In this document: positions 53,412 through 61,039 of the stretch, one piece after another | How positions within the stretch are numbered: the stretch's first letter is position 1 | Layout of the letters: the number at the start of each line of letters is the position of its first letter | NCBI GenBank assembly: GCA_019749805.1 | Contig: JAIEPH010000078.1 | Location: 20,251-84,250, forward strand | Length of the DNA: 64,000 nt | Reading direction: 5' to 3' | Source of the DNA: Mycobacteriaceae bacterium | Lineage (GTDB): Bacteria; Actinomycetota; Actinomycetes; Mycobacteriales; Mycobacteriaceae | Made by a program: the position numbers and the translations under genes | Notes under the pieces: model-generated | Seen by the model: the letters and a program-made list of their open reading frames with translations, nothing else | What the model was told of the DNA's origin: nothing | Database searches by the model: none

Positions 53412-53603
53412 ATGCGTGTCGTTGTGGACCGTGATCGCTGTGAAGGCAATGCGATCTGCGTGAAAATCGCGCCCGAGGTGTTCACCCTCGACGAGGACGA
53501 ATATGCCATGGTCATCGCCGACCCCGTACCGGTCGAACAAGAGTCACTCGCCGAGCGTGCTATCGCCGAATGCCCTCGCGCGGCATTGTCGCGCTACGAC
53601 TAG
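53412..53603 (+). CDS. 3Fe-4S-type ferredoxin
   Basis: A 63-residue small ferredoxin: VDRDRCEGNAICVKIAPEVF has two of the Cys ligands, and IAECPRAAL the third, with the CxxxxxC ... CP pattern of the single-cluster ferredoxins that serve cytochromes P450. No P450 is nearby. GGAGGAGAAGGC precedes the ATG. It follows the catalase by 65 bp and could be part of its operon. Confidence 0.88.
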   Translation: MRVVVDRDRCEGNAICVKIAPEVFTLDEDEYAMVIADPVPVEQESLAERAIAECPRAALSRYD

Positions 53604-53743
53604 GCGCTCGATCATCGCTGTCGCAACACGACAAACCCCGTCCGTCTTGTTGTTCGTCGCGGGCAAGCCCGGGCAGGGAATCCGAGCCATCATGGAGGTT
53701 GAAGCTAAAGGGTAGGAGAAGTATCCGAGAAGTGGAGGCTGTG

Positions 53744-53953
53744 ATGGACGACGGAAAGCCCTGCCGCGATCAATCGTCACAGCCGGTGCGCGCCTTGCTT
53801 GGTCGCCGCCTGGCCGAAACCCGCAAGTGCACGGCGCGCCGGTCGAATCGGTTTGCTCGCCGAGCCGTGCGGCCGGCGCCCCGCCGGTCCTCCACACGTC
53901 GGAAGCTCACACCCCGATACGTAAAGAGACTCGCTCAGAGGGGATTCCGATGA
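53744..53953 (+). CDS. Small Arg-rich protein, coupled to the Rv1733c-like gene
   Basis: A 69-residue, strongly basic frame (MDDGKPCRDQSSQPVRALLG, then Arg-rich to the end). It has a GGAGG Shine-Dalgarno at 53733-53738, and its TGA overlaps the ATG of the next gene as ATGA, both arguing for translation. No family recognised. The first 140 bp after the ferredoxin hold no gene. Confidence 0.5.
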   Translation: MDDGKPCRDQSSQPVRALLGRRLAETRKCTARRSNRFARRAVRPAPRRSSTRRKLTPRYVKRLAQRGFR

Positions 53954-54603
53954 CCGTCCCGCGTCCGCATGACCGCGCGATCAGCATCCATGCGCCCGCT
54001 GATGAAGGCATGGAAGCCTTCACGGTGCGCCTACCGCAGTGGTCTTTGTTCAGGCTGTTCCGCAGCAACCCACTGGTAAGGACCAGCGATCGCATCGAGG
54101 CACTGGTGGTAGCGCTGGCTGTGATGGTGTCACTGCTGGCTGTCCCGGTGGCCGGGGCGGTCGGCACCGCTGTGCACGATTCACGCCGCGACGTCTACGT
54201 CCAGCAGCACCAGACTCGCCACCTCGTCACGGCGACGATCATCGCCGACACTGCCGGCCAGGACTTCTCGCATACCAGCACCGCTACCATGGCGGCCCGG
54301 TGGTCGGCTGCCGGGTCCGAACACAGCGGCCCGGTGACGGCACAATCGGAGTCCGAGCCCGGCGACGAGGTCGCGATCTGGGTCGACGACAAGGGCGCAC
54401 TCACCAACGCGCCGACCTCGACGACCCGCGCCGGAGTGGATGCGGTGACCACTGCACTGTTCATGTGGGCGGCTGTCACCTCGGCTGTGGCGATCCTGTT
54501 GATCGGTACCCGAGCGGTGTGTAACCGCATTCGCGCCAGCGGATGGCAACGCGCGATCGACACGCTGGTCGGCCGCGACGGGCTGCAACCACGCCAGTCC
54601 TAA
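53950..54603 (+). CDS. Rv1733c-like two-helix membrane protein (dormancy-regulon family)
   Basis: A 217-residue membrane protein. The first 45 residues are cytoplasmic (LPQWSLFRLFRSNPLVRTSD), then helix 1 (VVALAVMVSLLAVPVAGAVG), an extracytoplasmic domain of about 85 residues (VYVQQHQTRHLVTATII, VAIWVDDKGALTNAP), then helix 2 (ALFMWAAVTSAVAILLIG). The layout matches M. tuberculosis Rv1733c, a strongly DosR-induced antigen of unknown function. No DosR box was found upstream in the window. GAGGGG precedes the ATG. Confidence 0.85.
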   Translation: MTVPRPHDRAISIHAPADEGMEAFTVRLPQWSLFRLFRSNPLVRTSDRIEALVVALAVMVSLLAVPVAGAVGTAVHDSRRDVYVQQHQTRHLVTATIIADTAGQDFSHTSTATMAARWSAAGSEHSGPVTAQSESEPGDEVAIWVDDKGALTNAPTSTTRAGVDAVTTALFMWAAVTSAVAILLIGTRAVCNRIRASGWQRAIDTLVGRDGLQPRQS

Positions 54604-54656
54604 ATCGCCGCCAACCGTTCGGCGGCCCAGTTATTCACGAACACGGGAGCACTTCC

Positions 54657-55130
54657 ATGTCCGCACTATCATTGCCCTTCAAGATGACCCACGAGCGTCG
54701 ATGGATGATCGCGAATCCTCGATTGCAAGTAAAGCCCGCCCACCGTTCTGCAGGGTTTGTGCAGGGCGGCTGGTGGCCGCTGACCGATAACCTGCATGTC
54801 GAACTTCCACATCTCCTGGCGGCCCTGTCGTCGCGTTCGGGGACCATCGAGCGGGTCATCTACGACGAGACCAGTTGGGCCCCTGCATCGATGCGGATGG
54901 AGTTTCGCGGCCACAGCGTGATTCTGGAACCCCGCAACACCTCGTCGAACACCCTGATTCTCAGCGGCAAGAAGTTCGGGACGCTCGTGTTGCTGGTGGT
55001 TCGCCCCGATACCGACCCGGCGGCAGCGCACGCCACGGTGATGGCGGCAGCCGACCCCGCCGACCGCTCGAGCGCTGAGGAGCTGCTGGCGATCGGGATG
55101 GGCGCGGCGCACGACGGACCCGCGTCCTGA
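54657..55130 (+). CDS. DUF5994 family protein, copy 2
   Basis: A 157-residue protein with the family core LQVKPAHRSAGFVQGGWWPL, TDNLHVELPHLL, VIYDETSWAP and VLLVVRPDTD. It is shorter at the C-terminus than copy 1. GGGAGC precedes the ATG by 6-7 bases. It follows the Rv1733c-like gene by 53 bp, so it may be in the same operon. Confidence 0.82.
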   Translation: MSALSLPFKMTHERRWMIANPRLQVKPAHRSAGFVQGGWWPLTDNLHVELPHLLAALSSRSGTIERVIYDETSWAPASMRMEFRGHSVILEPRNTSSNTLILSGKKFGTLVLLVVRPDTDPAAAHATVMAAADPADRSSAEELLAIGMGAAHDGPAS

Positions 55131-55328
55131 CGGGCAGTCACGTCGCGCTGCGGCACATTGGTCGGCCGGAACATCAGTGCGCTCAGCAAAGGTGTGACGC
55201 CGGGTTCGGAGCGACGACGAGGAATAACCGCCCACGTCGTCGCCCCCCGCCACAGATTCGATTCGATGTGCATATTCGCACCGGTCTGACGCTCGAAAAT
55301 CCTCACATCAGGTGGCGGGGCCGCGGTG
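55131..55328. other. Intergenic spacer without a supported gene
   Basis: A gap on the right of DUF5994 copy 2. A minus-strand frame crosses it (to 55357) but has no family match or ribosome site. GC-rich, then becoming AT-rich from about 55360. Nothing else recognised. Confidence 0.6.
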
Positions 55329-55359
55329 AATTGCCTGCCTAAACAGATGGCAGGCAATT
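55329..55359 (+). terminator. Perfect 11-bp inverted repeat, probable terminator
   Basis: AATTGCCTGCC (55329-55339), 9-base loop, GGCAGGCAATT (55349-55359), then T-rich sequence (ACTAATTTTG). Fits an intrinsic terminator for the plus-strand run ending with DUF5994 copy 2, and could also serve the small minus-strand gene at 55412. Confidence 0.65.
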
Positions 55360-55364
55360 ACTAA

Positions 55365-55390
55365 TTTTGTTCACGATTTTTGTTCACGAT
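55365..55390. repeat. 13-bp perfect tandem repeat
   Basis: TTTTGTTCACGAT occurs twice with no gap (55365-55377 and 55378-55390), directly next to the terminator hairpin in an AT-rich patch. It may be a protein-binding site or a slippage product. Confidence 0.7.
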
Positions 55391-55411
55391 TTATTGTAAA
55401 CGTCTGTCGCG

Positions 55412-55534
55412 TCAGCCCTTGCGCTTCCGCGAAATCGGCATCGAGTCTGTGACCTTGGCTCGCTTGGCGGCCCGGCGCTCCTTGATGGAAAGTTCGGGCT
55501 TTCGAAGGGTTTTGCCCGGAGATTTATCAGCCAT
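55412..55534 (-). CDS. 40-residue basic protein
   Basis: A small gene from ATG at 55534 to TGA at 55412-55414. It has a strong AGGAG Shine-Dalgarno 4-5 bases before the ATG. The product starts MADKSPGKTLRKPELS and continues with Lys/Arg/Ala-rich sequence (IKERRAAKRAKVTD). I recall similar MADKSP-type small basic proteins in other mycobacteria, without a function. The reading frame is well preserved for such a short gene. Confidence 0.7.
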   Translation of the reverse strand: MADKSPGKTLRKPELSIKERRAAKRAKVTDSMPISRKRKG

Positions 55535-55790
55535 TGTCGCTCCTTAATACGAAGTGGCAACCACTTCCCCGACCATACGTCAAAAATAATAAAAAGCCAG
55601 CGGCCGCGTGGTTTCGTACTATTCATCCGGCATGCCCTCGATCTGCCAAGCACCGGGCGCCATTGACGGGACTGTTGTCCGATCGCGACAACCGCGCATC
55701 GGCTGCTTGTCCGATTTCAGCTAACCAGCTGCGGGCCCGATGCGCCACCATGGAGATAACACCGAAGAGCTTAGATGTGGAGGTTTTGTG

Positions 55791-57044
55791 ATGGGCGGCG
55801 AGCGCATTGACGGCGGGCCTCGATCGGCGATCGTGGTCGGTGCGGGCATCGTCGGCTTGTCCACGGCGTGGTTCTTACAAGAGCGCGGGGTTGACGTCAC
55901 GGTCGTGGACCGCACCGGCGTCGCCGCGGGCGCGTCCTGGGGCAACGCCGGCTGGATCTCTCCAGCTTTGACCCTCCCGTTGAACTCGCCCGGCGTGCTG
56001 CGCTACGGGCTGCGTTCGCTGCTGGATCCGGCCGCGCCGCTGCACATCCCGATGGCCGCCGACTCCACGCTCGCGGTTTTCTTGATGCAGTTCGTCGCCA
56101 ACTGTCGACGTTCTTCGTGGAAGCGCGCGGTGCGCGCCAACGTACCGCTCAACGAGGAGGCCATCGAGGCCTTCGACGTGCTGGTGGCCAACGGTGTCGA
56201 TGCACCGGTGACCGATGCCCCCATCACCGCGCGGTTCTCCCGCGCCGAGCACATGGTGCGCGAGCTGCGAGCGCTGGAAAGTGCCGGGCAAGCAGTGTCT
56301 TTCACCGGATTGGCCGGCGAAGCGCTACGCGAGGCTGTACCTCTAGCCTCGCCGGCGATGGCCGCCGGATTGAGCATTAACGGTCAACGCTTCGTCGACC
56401 CCGGCCGGTTCGTGCACGCGCTCGGACGGGCAGTTGTGGAGCGCGGAGCGACGATGCGCACGATGGAAGTGCGCGGTGTGTTCAGCTCCGGCAGCGGGGC
56501 GACGGTGTATCCCGGGAAGGGTGTGCCGTTGACCGTCGACGCCGCGGTGATCGCCACCGGCGCATGGCTTCCCCGACTGGCGGGCGAGCGGGTACGCGTT
56601 CCCGTGCAGGCCGGTCGCGGCTACTCGTTCACGGTGCCCGTGGACCGCCCCCTCCCGGGCCCCATTTATCTGCCCGACGTGCGGGTGGCGTGCACGCCTT
56701 ACAACGGCGCGCTGCGGATGTCGGGAACGATGGAGTTCCGCGACCCGCACGAGCCGGTGGTGCCTGCGCGGGTGGGCGCCATCGTCGCCTCCGCCATGCC
56801 GCTGCTCGAGGGGGTGCGCTGGGCTGAACGCAGCGACATCTGGGTTGGTCCGCGCCCGGTCGCCCCCGACGGACGACCCCTCATCGGGGAGATCTCGCGC
56901 GGGGTCTACGTCGCCGGCGGCCACGGCATGTGGGGACTTGCGCACGGCCCGGTCACCGGTCGCCTGCTGGCCGAACAGATCACCACCGGCAAGCAGCCCG
57001 AAGCACTGCGGGACTTCGACCCGCTGCGGCGAACCGGCCGCTAG
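55791..57044 (+). CDS. DadA-like FAD-dependent oxidoreductase
   Basis: A 417-residue flavoprotein of the D-amino acid dehydrogenase/DAO family. FAD motif IVVGAGIVGLSTAWFLQERG, the family segment WGNAGWISPAL, and C-terminal VGPRPVAPDGRPLIGE plus YVAGGHGMWGLAHGPVTGRL. It would oxidise an amine such as a D-amino acid or a glycine/sarcosine-type substrate. ATG at 55791 has a perfect GGAGG 7 bases upstream. Between an AT-rich spacer and two Gre-like genes. Confidence 0.88.
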   Translation: MGGERIDGGPRSAIVVGAGIVGLSTAWFLQERGVDVTVVDRTGVAAGASWGNAGWISPALTLPLNSPGVLRYGLRSLLDPAAPLHIPMAADSTLAVFLMQFVANCRRSSWKRAVRANVPLNEEAIEAFDVLVANGVDAPVTDAPITARFSRAEHMVRELRALESAGQAVSFTGLAGEALREAVPLASPAMAAGLSINGQRFVDPGRFVHALGRAVVERGATMRTMEVRGVFSSGSGATVYPGKGVPLTVDAAVIATGAWLPRLAGERVRVPVQAGRGYSFTVPVDRPLPGPIYLPDVRVACTPYNGALRMSGTMEFRDPHEPVVPARVGAIVASAMPLLEGVRWAERSDIWVGPRPVAPDGRPLIGEISRGVYVAGGHGMWGLAHGPVTGRLLAEQITTGKQPEALRDFDPLRRTGR

Positions 57045-57139
57045 AGCCCCGTCAATTTCCGAAGTCCACACCGCCCGTCATCATCCTCCGTGTCTCGGGC
57101 GGCACCCGGGTCCCCTAGTCAACGAAAGGAACAGAAACA

Positions 57140-57718
57140 ATGACTAGCACCGAACGAACTCGCACCGAACGTCCGTGGATGACGCGCGAAGCTCACACCC
57201 GCCTGAAGTTAGAACTGGCCGGGCTGCGTTCGCGGCGCGGCATCGAAGTCCCCGATGACTTGATGGACTACGACGACAACCTCATGGCCGCCCACGTGGC
57301 GCGACAAGCACGCATTCGCCAGATTCAGGAACTGTTGGGCAACGCCGTCGTCGGTGATGATCCGCCCGACGACGGCATCGCAGAACCAGGAATGGTGCTG
57401 ACCGTGCGCTACGACGACACCGGTGACACCGAAACCTTCCTGCTCGGCGTTCGTGGTGTGGAAGACGCCGGCATCGACGTCTATTCGATGCAATCACCAC
57501 TGGGCAGCGCGATAGCGGGCGCACGCGTCGGCGAACAGCGCATCTACTCCATCCCCAGCGGAGCCAACCTGCCCGTCACGCTGCTCGAGGCGGCCCCCTA
57601 CGGAAAGCACACGCCGCAACCCGAAGGGCCCCAGCCTGTCCCGCGCCGCGGAGGCTCCCTAGCACGCGCCACGTCCAAATGCAGGGCGACCGCACGTCGG
57701 CCGGTAGCCGCAACATAA
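57140..57718 (+). CDS. GreA/Gfh-like transcription factor, copy 1
   Basis: A 192-residue Gre-family protein. The N-terminal coiled-coil hairpin (residues about 13-70, MTREAHTRLKLELAGLRSRR then AARQARIRQIQELLGNAVVG-like helix) is shorter than in GreA and carries an acidic DDLMDYDDN turn instead of the usual GDLSENAEY tip. The C-terminal FKBP-like domain reads ETFLLGVRG, SPLGSAIAGARVGEQ. Gre factors insert the tip into the RNA polymerase channel; altered tips often inhibit. The last 45 residues are basic and variable. A second copy follows. Confidence 0.83.
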   Translation: MTSTERTRTERPWMTREAHTRLKLELAGLRSRRGIEVPDDLMDYDDNLMAAHVARQARIRQIQELLGNAVVGDDPPDDGIAEPGMVLTVRYDDTGDTETFLLGVRGVEDAGIDVYSMQSPLGSAIAGARVGEQRIYSIPSGANLPVTLLEAAPYGKHTPQPEGPQPVPRRGGSLARATSKCRATARRPVAAT

Positions 57719-57793
57719 CTCCCTCACCGGGGCGCAGGCGATTCGTCAAAGACGGTACTGCGCTGTGGAACTCGTGTAACGAAAGGAACTGGC

Positions 57794-58276
57794 ATGGCCA
57801 CGACGCCACGGGTCTGGATCTCACCGCAGGCCCACGAGCGGTTGAACCGCGAACTGGACACCCTGCGTTTCCTGTTCTCCGCCGGAATCGACGATGCGGA
57901 CTCCGACGAAAACACCATCGTGGTGCGCCGCGCATGGGAGACCAGGATTCAACATATACATGATCTGCTGATTAACGCCGTGGTCGGCGAAGACCCACCC
58001 GACGACGGGATCGCCGAACCGGGCATGGTCGTCACCATCCGTCGCGACGCCACCGGGGATACGGAGACGTTCCTGCTCGGCGTGCACCGCGCCGAATACG
58101 ACGACATGCGCGTCTACTCCATCGAATCCCCGTTGGGCGTGGCCATCGCAGGAGCACGTCCGGGACAACGGTGTACCTACAGCCTTCCCAACGGTATGCC
58201 CCTGTCGGTCACGCTGCTCAAAGCAGTGCCCTACGGCCTGCACATGGCTGACCTGACCCAGCCGACAGCAGTGTGA
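57794..58276 (+). CDS. GreA/Gfh-like transcription factor, copy 2
   Basis: A 160-residue Gre-family protein, similar to copy 1 over its whole length (NAVVGEDPPDDGIAEPGMVV, TGDTETFLLGV, SPLGVAIAGARPGQR). The coiled-coil tip differs again (GIDDADSDENTI), acidic but without the normal motif. M. tuberculosis Rv3788 is a comparable Gre-like protein that inhibits RNA polymerase, as I recall. The tandem suggests duplication followed by specialisation. It starts with GGAACTGGC before the ATG at 57794. Confidence 0.85.
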   Translation: MATTPRVWISPQAHERLNRELDTLRFLFSAGIDDADSDENTIVVRRAWETRIQHIHDLLINAVVGEDPPDDGIAEPGMVVTIRRDATGDTETFLLGVHRAEYDDMRVYSIESPLGVAIAGARPGQRCTYSLPNGMPLSVTLLKAVPYGLHMADLTQPTAV

Positions 58277-58332
58277 TGAGATCGCACACACCGTCCAAAC
58301 CGAACGCCCACCGGCGGTTAAGAGGAACCCCC

Positions 58333-58527
58333 GTGTCTCCAACAGCTCCCACCTTCAGCACACTCTACGACCGACTCATCAAGGCCTACAGACGAATCCG
58401 TGAACTCGAGGCCCGTGAAGCGGAACTTTGCACCGATAACAGGACCCTGCGCGCGGCCATCACCGAAGTCACTCAGGGCCACGACCATGCCGAGCGGCGC
58501 ACACAACGGCGCGTGCGGGCGAAATGA
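58333..58527 (+). CDS. Small coiled-coil protein
   Basis: A 64-residue protein from a GTG at 58333 with GAGGAA upstream. Residues about 10-48 are heptad-like (LYDRLIKAYRRIRELEAREA, ELCTDNRTLRAAITEV), a short coiled coil, with a basic tail. No family recognised. The frame is in line with its strand neighbours; an in-frame ATG 60 bp upstream lacks a good ribosome site. Confidence 0.6.
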   Translation: MSPTAPTFSTLYDRLIKAYRRIRELEAREAELCTDNRTLRAAITEVTQGHDHAERRTQRRVRAK

Positions 58528-58624
58528 CGCTGAAGCCACGACTCTCGACAAACCCCGCACTGAAAATCCCGAATGTTGATCAGCACTCGTCGAAAGACCG
58601 ATGCACAACAACGAAAGGCGAAAC

Positions 58625-59176
58625 ATGTCAACGATCATCGAGAACACCCCGGACACACCAACAGGCCGAACAACTTTGGGAAGTCTGCGCATGCAGTTGA
58701 AACCCGCCCATCGATCATGTGGGTTTGTCCAGGGCGCCTGGTGGCCACGATCGACAGATTTGGGCAGCGAATTGCCTTCCCTCCTGACAGCCCTCTCGCT
58801 GCGGTTCGGCACAATCGACAGCCTGCTCTACCACGGAAGCAACTGGTCGCCAGCGCCCCTGAACATCGAGCACCGCGGCGAGCAGGTACTCCTGAGCGCC
58901 CACCAAGAGTGGCCGAATGTCATCTCTCTCTTGGGCCCCCGGTTCGGCAGGCTCGACCTGTTGGTGGTGCCGCCGTACACCGAGCCGACGTGCGCCTACA
59001 GCGTGGTTACCACTGCGGCCAGCGTCAACGATGTATCTACCCCCGACCAACTACTGGGAATCACCCGGCGCGGAGACGATCGTCTGCTCTCCCCGATCGC
59101 ACTCGAGCGGTGGGAAGCCGACGGAGGAGCACTGCCACTCACATCACGAGCACAACGTGAGATGCAAGATGCGTGA
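58625..59176 (+). CDS. DUF5994 family protein, copy 3
   Basis: A 183-residue protein with the core MQLKPAHRSCGFVQGAWWPR, STDLGSELPSLL, and LVVPPYTEP. It is closer in length to copy 1, and ends in a charged tail. GAAAGG stands 6 bases before the ATG at 58625. Third member of the family in 15 kb. Confidence 0.82.
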   Translation: MSTIIENTPDTPTGRTTLGSLRMQLKPAHRSCGFVQGAWWPRSTDLGSELPSLLTALSLRFGTIDSLLYHGSNWSPAPLNIEHRGEQVLLSAHQEWPNVISLLGPRFGRLDLLVVPPYTEPTCAYSVVTTAASVNDVSTPDQLLGITRRGDDRLLSPIALERWEADGGALPLTSRAQREMQDA

Positions 59177-59331
59177 TCAACAGATGCGATGAGAGCTGTT
59201 GTCGCACACATGACTTGTCGAACGTGCGCGAACCGGCCTGGCGGTGGGCGCGACGCTCAGATCGCCCTTGGCCACACCGTCGTCGATGATCGCGGCATTG
59301 ACCGTCGGCAGATACAGCGAAGCCAGGGTGC

Positions 59332-59982
59332 TCAAATTCGGCTGAGCTCGCCGCCGGACCCGGCGGGCGGCACCGTCCCGGCTGACATCTTCGCTTGTGC
59401 GTCGGGCGGTTCCGCTGCCGTGGGAATGGCACTGTCGATGAGGACGGCTGCGATGGCGGCGGCGGTGGCGAAGCTTTCGGCGTTGAGGACACGGTTGCGG
59501 GCCGAAGCGCCATCCAAAAGCAGCGCCAGTTGTTCGCCGAGTTGTTCGGGGTTGGTGGCGCCGGCCTCGCGCGCGGTTTCGCTGAGGCGCGCGGCAAAAG
59601 CCTTCTTGTAGTCGCGGGCGTGCACGCGTGCCGGGTGGTCCGGGTCGTGGAGTTCGACGGCCGCCGCGATGAACGGACACAGGGGCCCGGATATGTCGAA
59701 GGCGGCGAGGAGTCGTTCGCGGGGCGTGAGGTCGGCGCGGTCGAACACCTCGGGCAGGATGTCGGGATCGAATCGGCGCAAGTGCTCGGCGATCAGCTCA
59801 TCCTTACCGCTGAAGTGCTGGTAAAAGGTGCGCTTGGACACCTGGGCCACCTTGCAGAGCTGGTCTAGCCCGGTGCTGTTGATGCCTTGATCGCGGAACA
59901 GTTGTTGCGAAGCGGCGACGATGCGCTCTCGCGCGCCTCTTCCGCGGCGCAGGCCTCGCGGCCCTTTCTCCAACTCCGACAT
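59332..59982 (-). CDS. TetR-family regulator
   Basis: A 216-residue regulator. HTH (GLDQLCKVAQVSKRTFYQHF) with GKDELIAEHL. The ligand domain has CPFIAAAVELHDPDHPARVH and is followed by a helical end (LGEQLALLLDGASARNRVLN). Compared with typical relatives the segment before CPFIAAAVEL is about 5-10 residues short. It diverges from the SDR gene across a gap with two near-identical TGTACA sites. Confidence 0.85.
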   Translation of the reverse strand: MSELEKGPRGLRRGRGARERIVAASQQLFRDQGINSTGLDQLCKVAQVSKRTFYQHFSGKDELIAEHLRRFDPDILPEVFDRADLTPRERLLAAFDISGPLCPFIAAAVELHDPDHPARVHARDYKKAFAARLSETAREAGATNPEQLGEQLALLLDGASARNRVLNAESFATAAAIAAVLIDSAIPTAAEPPDAQAKMSAGTVPPAGSGGELSRI

Positions 59983-60008
59983 GCACCCAGCCTAGCCCAG
60001 CGGGTACG

Positions 60009-60077
60009 GATCTGTGTACATAGCTTGCGCTCCGCGGTACCCTCCGTAACGTTAAGAACACAGATCGGTGTACATAA
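60009..60077. promoter_or_regulatory. Paired TGTACA operators between TetR and SDR genes
   Basis: GATCTGTGTACATAG at 60009-60023 and GATCGGTGTACATAA at 60063-60077, 54 bp apart, in the same direction, each with the palindromic TGTACA core. Together they match at 13 of 15 positions. This is the expected layout for autoregulated TetR divergent promoters. The second site lies just before the SDR start at 60092. Confidence 0.68.
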
Positions 60078-60091
60078 CAGCGGCATCATCA

Positions 60092-60838
60092 ATGAATAGA
60101 GCGGTCGTGGGAAAACTCGATGGCAAGGTCGCAGTGATCACCGGCGCGACAAGTGGCCTAGCGCTGGCCGGTGCCAAGTTGTTCGTCGACGAAGGCGCTC
60201 ACGTCTTCATCTCAGGCCGACGAAAGGACGTGCTGGACGAAGCCGTCGAGCTGATCGGCCGCAACGTGACTGGCGTGCAGGGCGACTCAGCCGAACTCGA
60301 CGATCTGGACCGGTTGTTCGACACGATCAAGCGGGAGAAAGGCGCGATCGACGTGTTGTGGGCGAGTGCCGGGACGGGCGAAAAGAGCAGGCTCGGCGAG
60401 ATCACCGCGGAGCACTTCGATGCCACCTTCGCGCTCAACGCGCGCGGCACGCTGTTCACGGTCCAGAAGGCGCTACCGCTGTTCAACGATGGCGGCTCGA
60501 TCCTCCTGACCGGGTCAAACGCGTCGCTCAAGGGTTACCCCGAGTGGAGTGTGTATGCCCGAGCAAGGCCGTACTTCCCGCCTACGCACGGGTGGGTGTC
60601 GGAGTTGAAGGACAGGAAGATCCGGGTGAACGTGCTGCCCCCCGGCCAGGTCGCCACTCCGATACAGGAGCAGTTGTTCGACGCGGAGATGAAAGCGCAG
60701 TTCGAATCCCTGATCCCGCGGGGCACGATGGGCTGCCCCGAAGAGATCGCGTCGGTCGCATTGTTCATGGCCTCGGACGACTCGAGCTATGTCAATGGCG
60801 TGGCGTTGGTCGCCGACGGCGGAGTCGTGGCTATCTAG
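60092..60838 (+). CDS. Short-chain dehydrogenase with damaged catalytic motif
   Basis: A 248-residue SDR with an intact Rossmann N-terminus (KVAVITGATSGLALAGAKLF) and C-terminus (KIRVNVLPPGQVATP, SYVNGVALVADGG). The catalytic YxxxK is not conserved: Tyr155 is there but the Lys is Arg159 (YARAR). In the +2 frame the same DNA reads SKAVLPAYARV, which is the normal SDR helix. A -1 deletion near 60560 and a -2 deletion near 60590 would explain this, leaving about 11 wrong residues. Activity is doubtful unless the reads are wrong. ATG at 60092 is chosen because the TGTACA site covers the upstream one. Confidence 0.8.
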   Translation: MNRAVVGKLDGKVAVITGATSGLALAGAKLFVDEGAHVFISGRRKDVLDEAVELIGRNVTGVQGDSAELDDLDRLFDTIKREKGAIDVLWASAGTGEKSRLGEITAEHFDATFALNARGTLFTVQKALPLFNDGGSILLTGSNASLKGYPEWSVYARARPYFPPTHGWVSELKDRKIRVNVLPPGQVATPIQEQLFDAEMKAQFESLIPRGTMGCPEEIASVALFMASDDSSYVNGVALVADGGVVAI

Positions 60839-61039
60839 CGATCGACGAGGCGACCACATGGTGGCGCCCGCTTGCCGTCCGGCGTCCAGTTCCAGGGGCG
60901 CCGTGCCGGTCTGCTCGGCATGCAGCCCTGGGAACGTCTACGGAATTCGTGGCGCGGGATAGCGGGATAGGTAGTACCACAATAGATTTCATGGACAGCT
61001 AGGGTTACCGCCGAGTTCGACGACCTGGGATTTTGTGAG

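Noticed and set aside
53604..53950. DosR box upstream of the Rv1733c-like gene
   Set aside because: GGGCAAGCCCGGGC at about 53660 superficially resembles one, but it does not keep the GGGAC-N4-GTCCC spacing.
54860..55357. Minus-strand frame overlapping DUF5994 copy 2 and the spacer
   Set aside because: Most of it is antisense to DUF5994; the rest has no ribosome site or family match.
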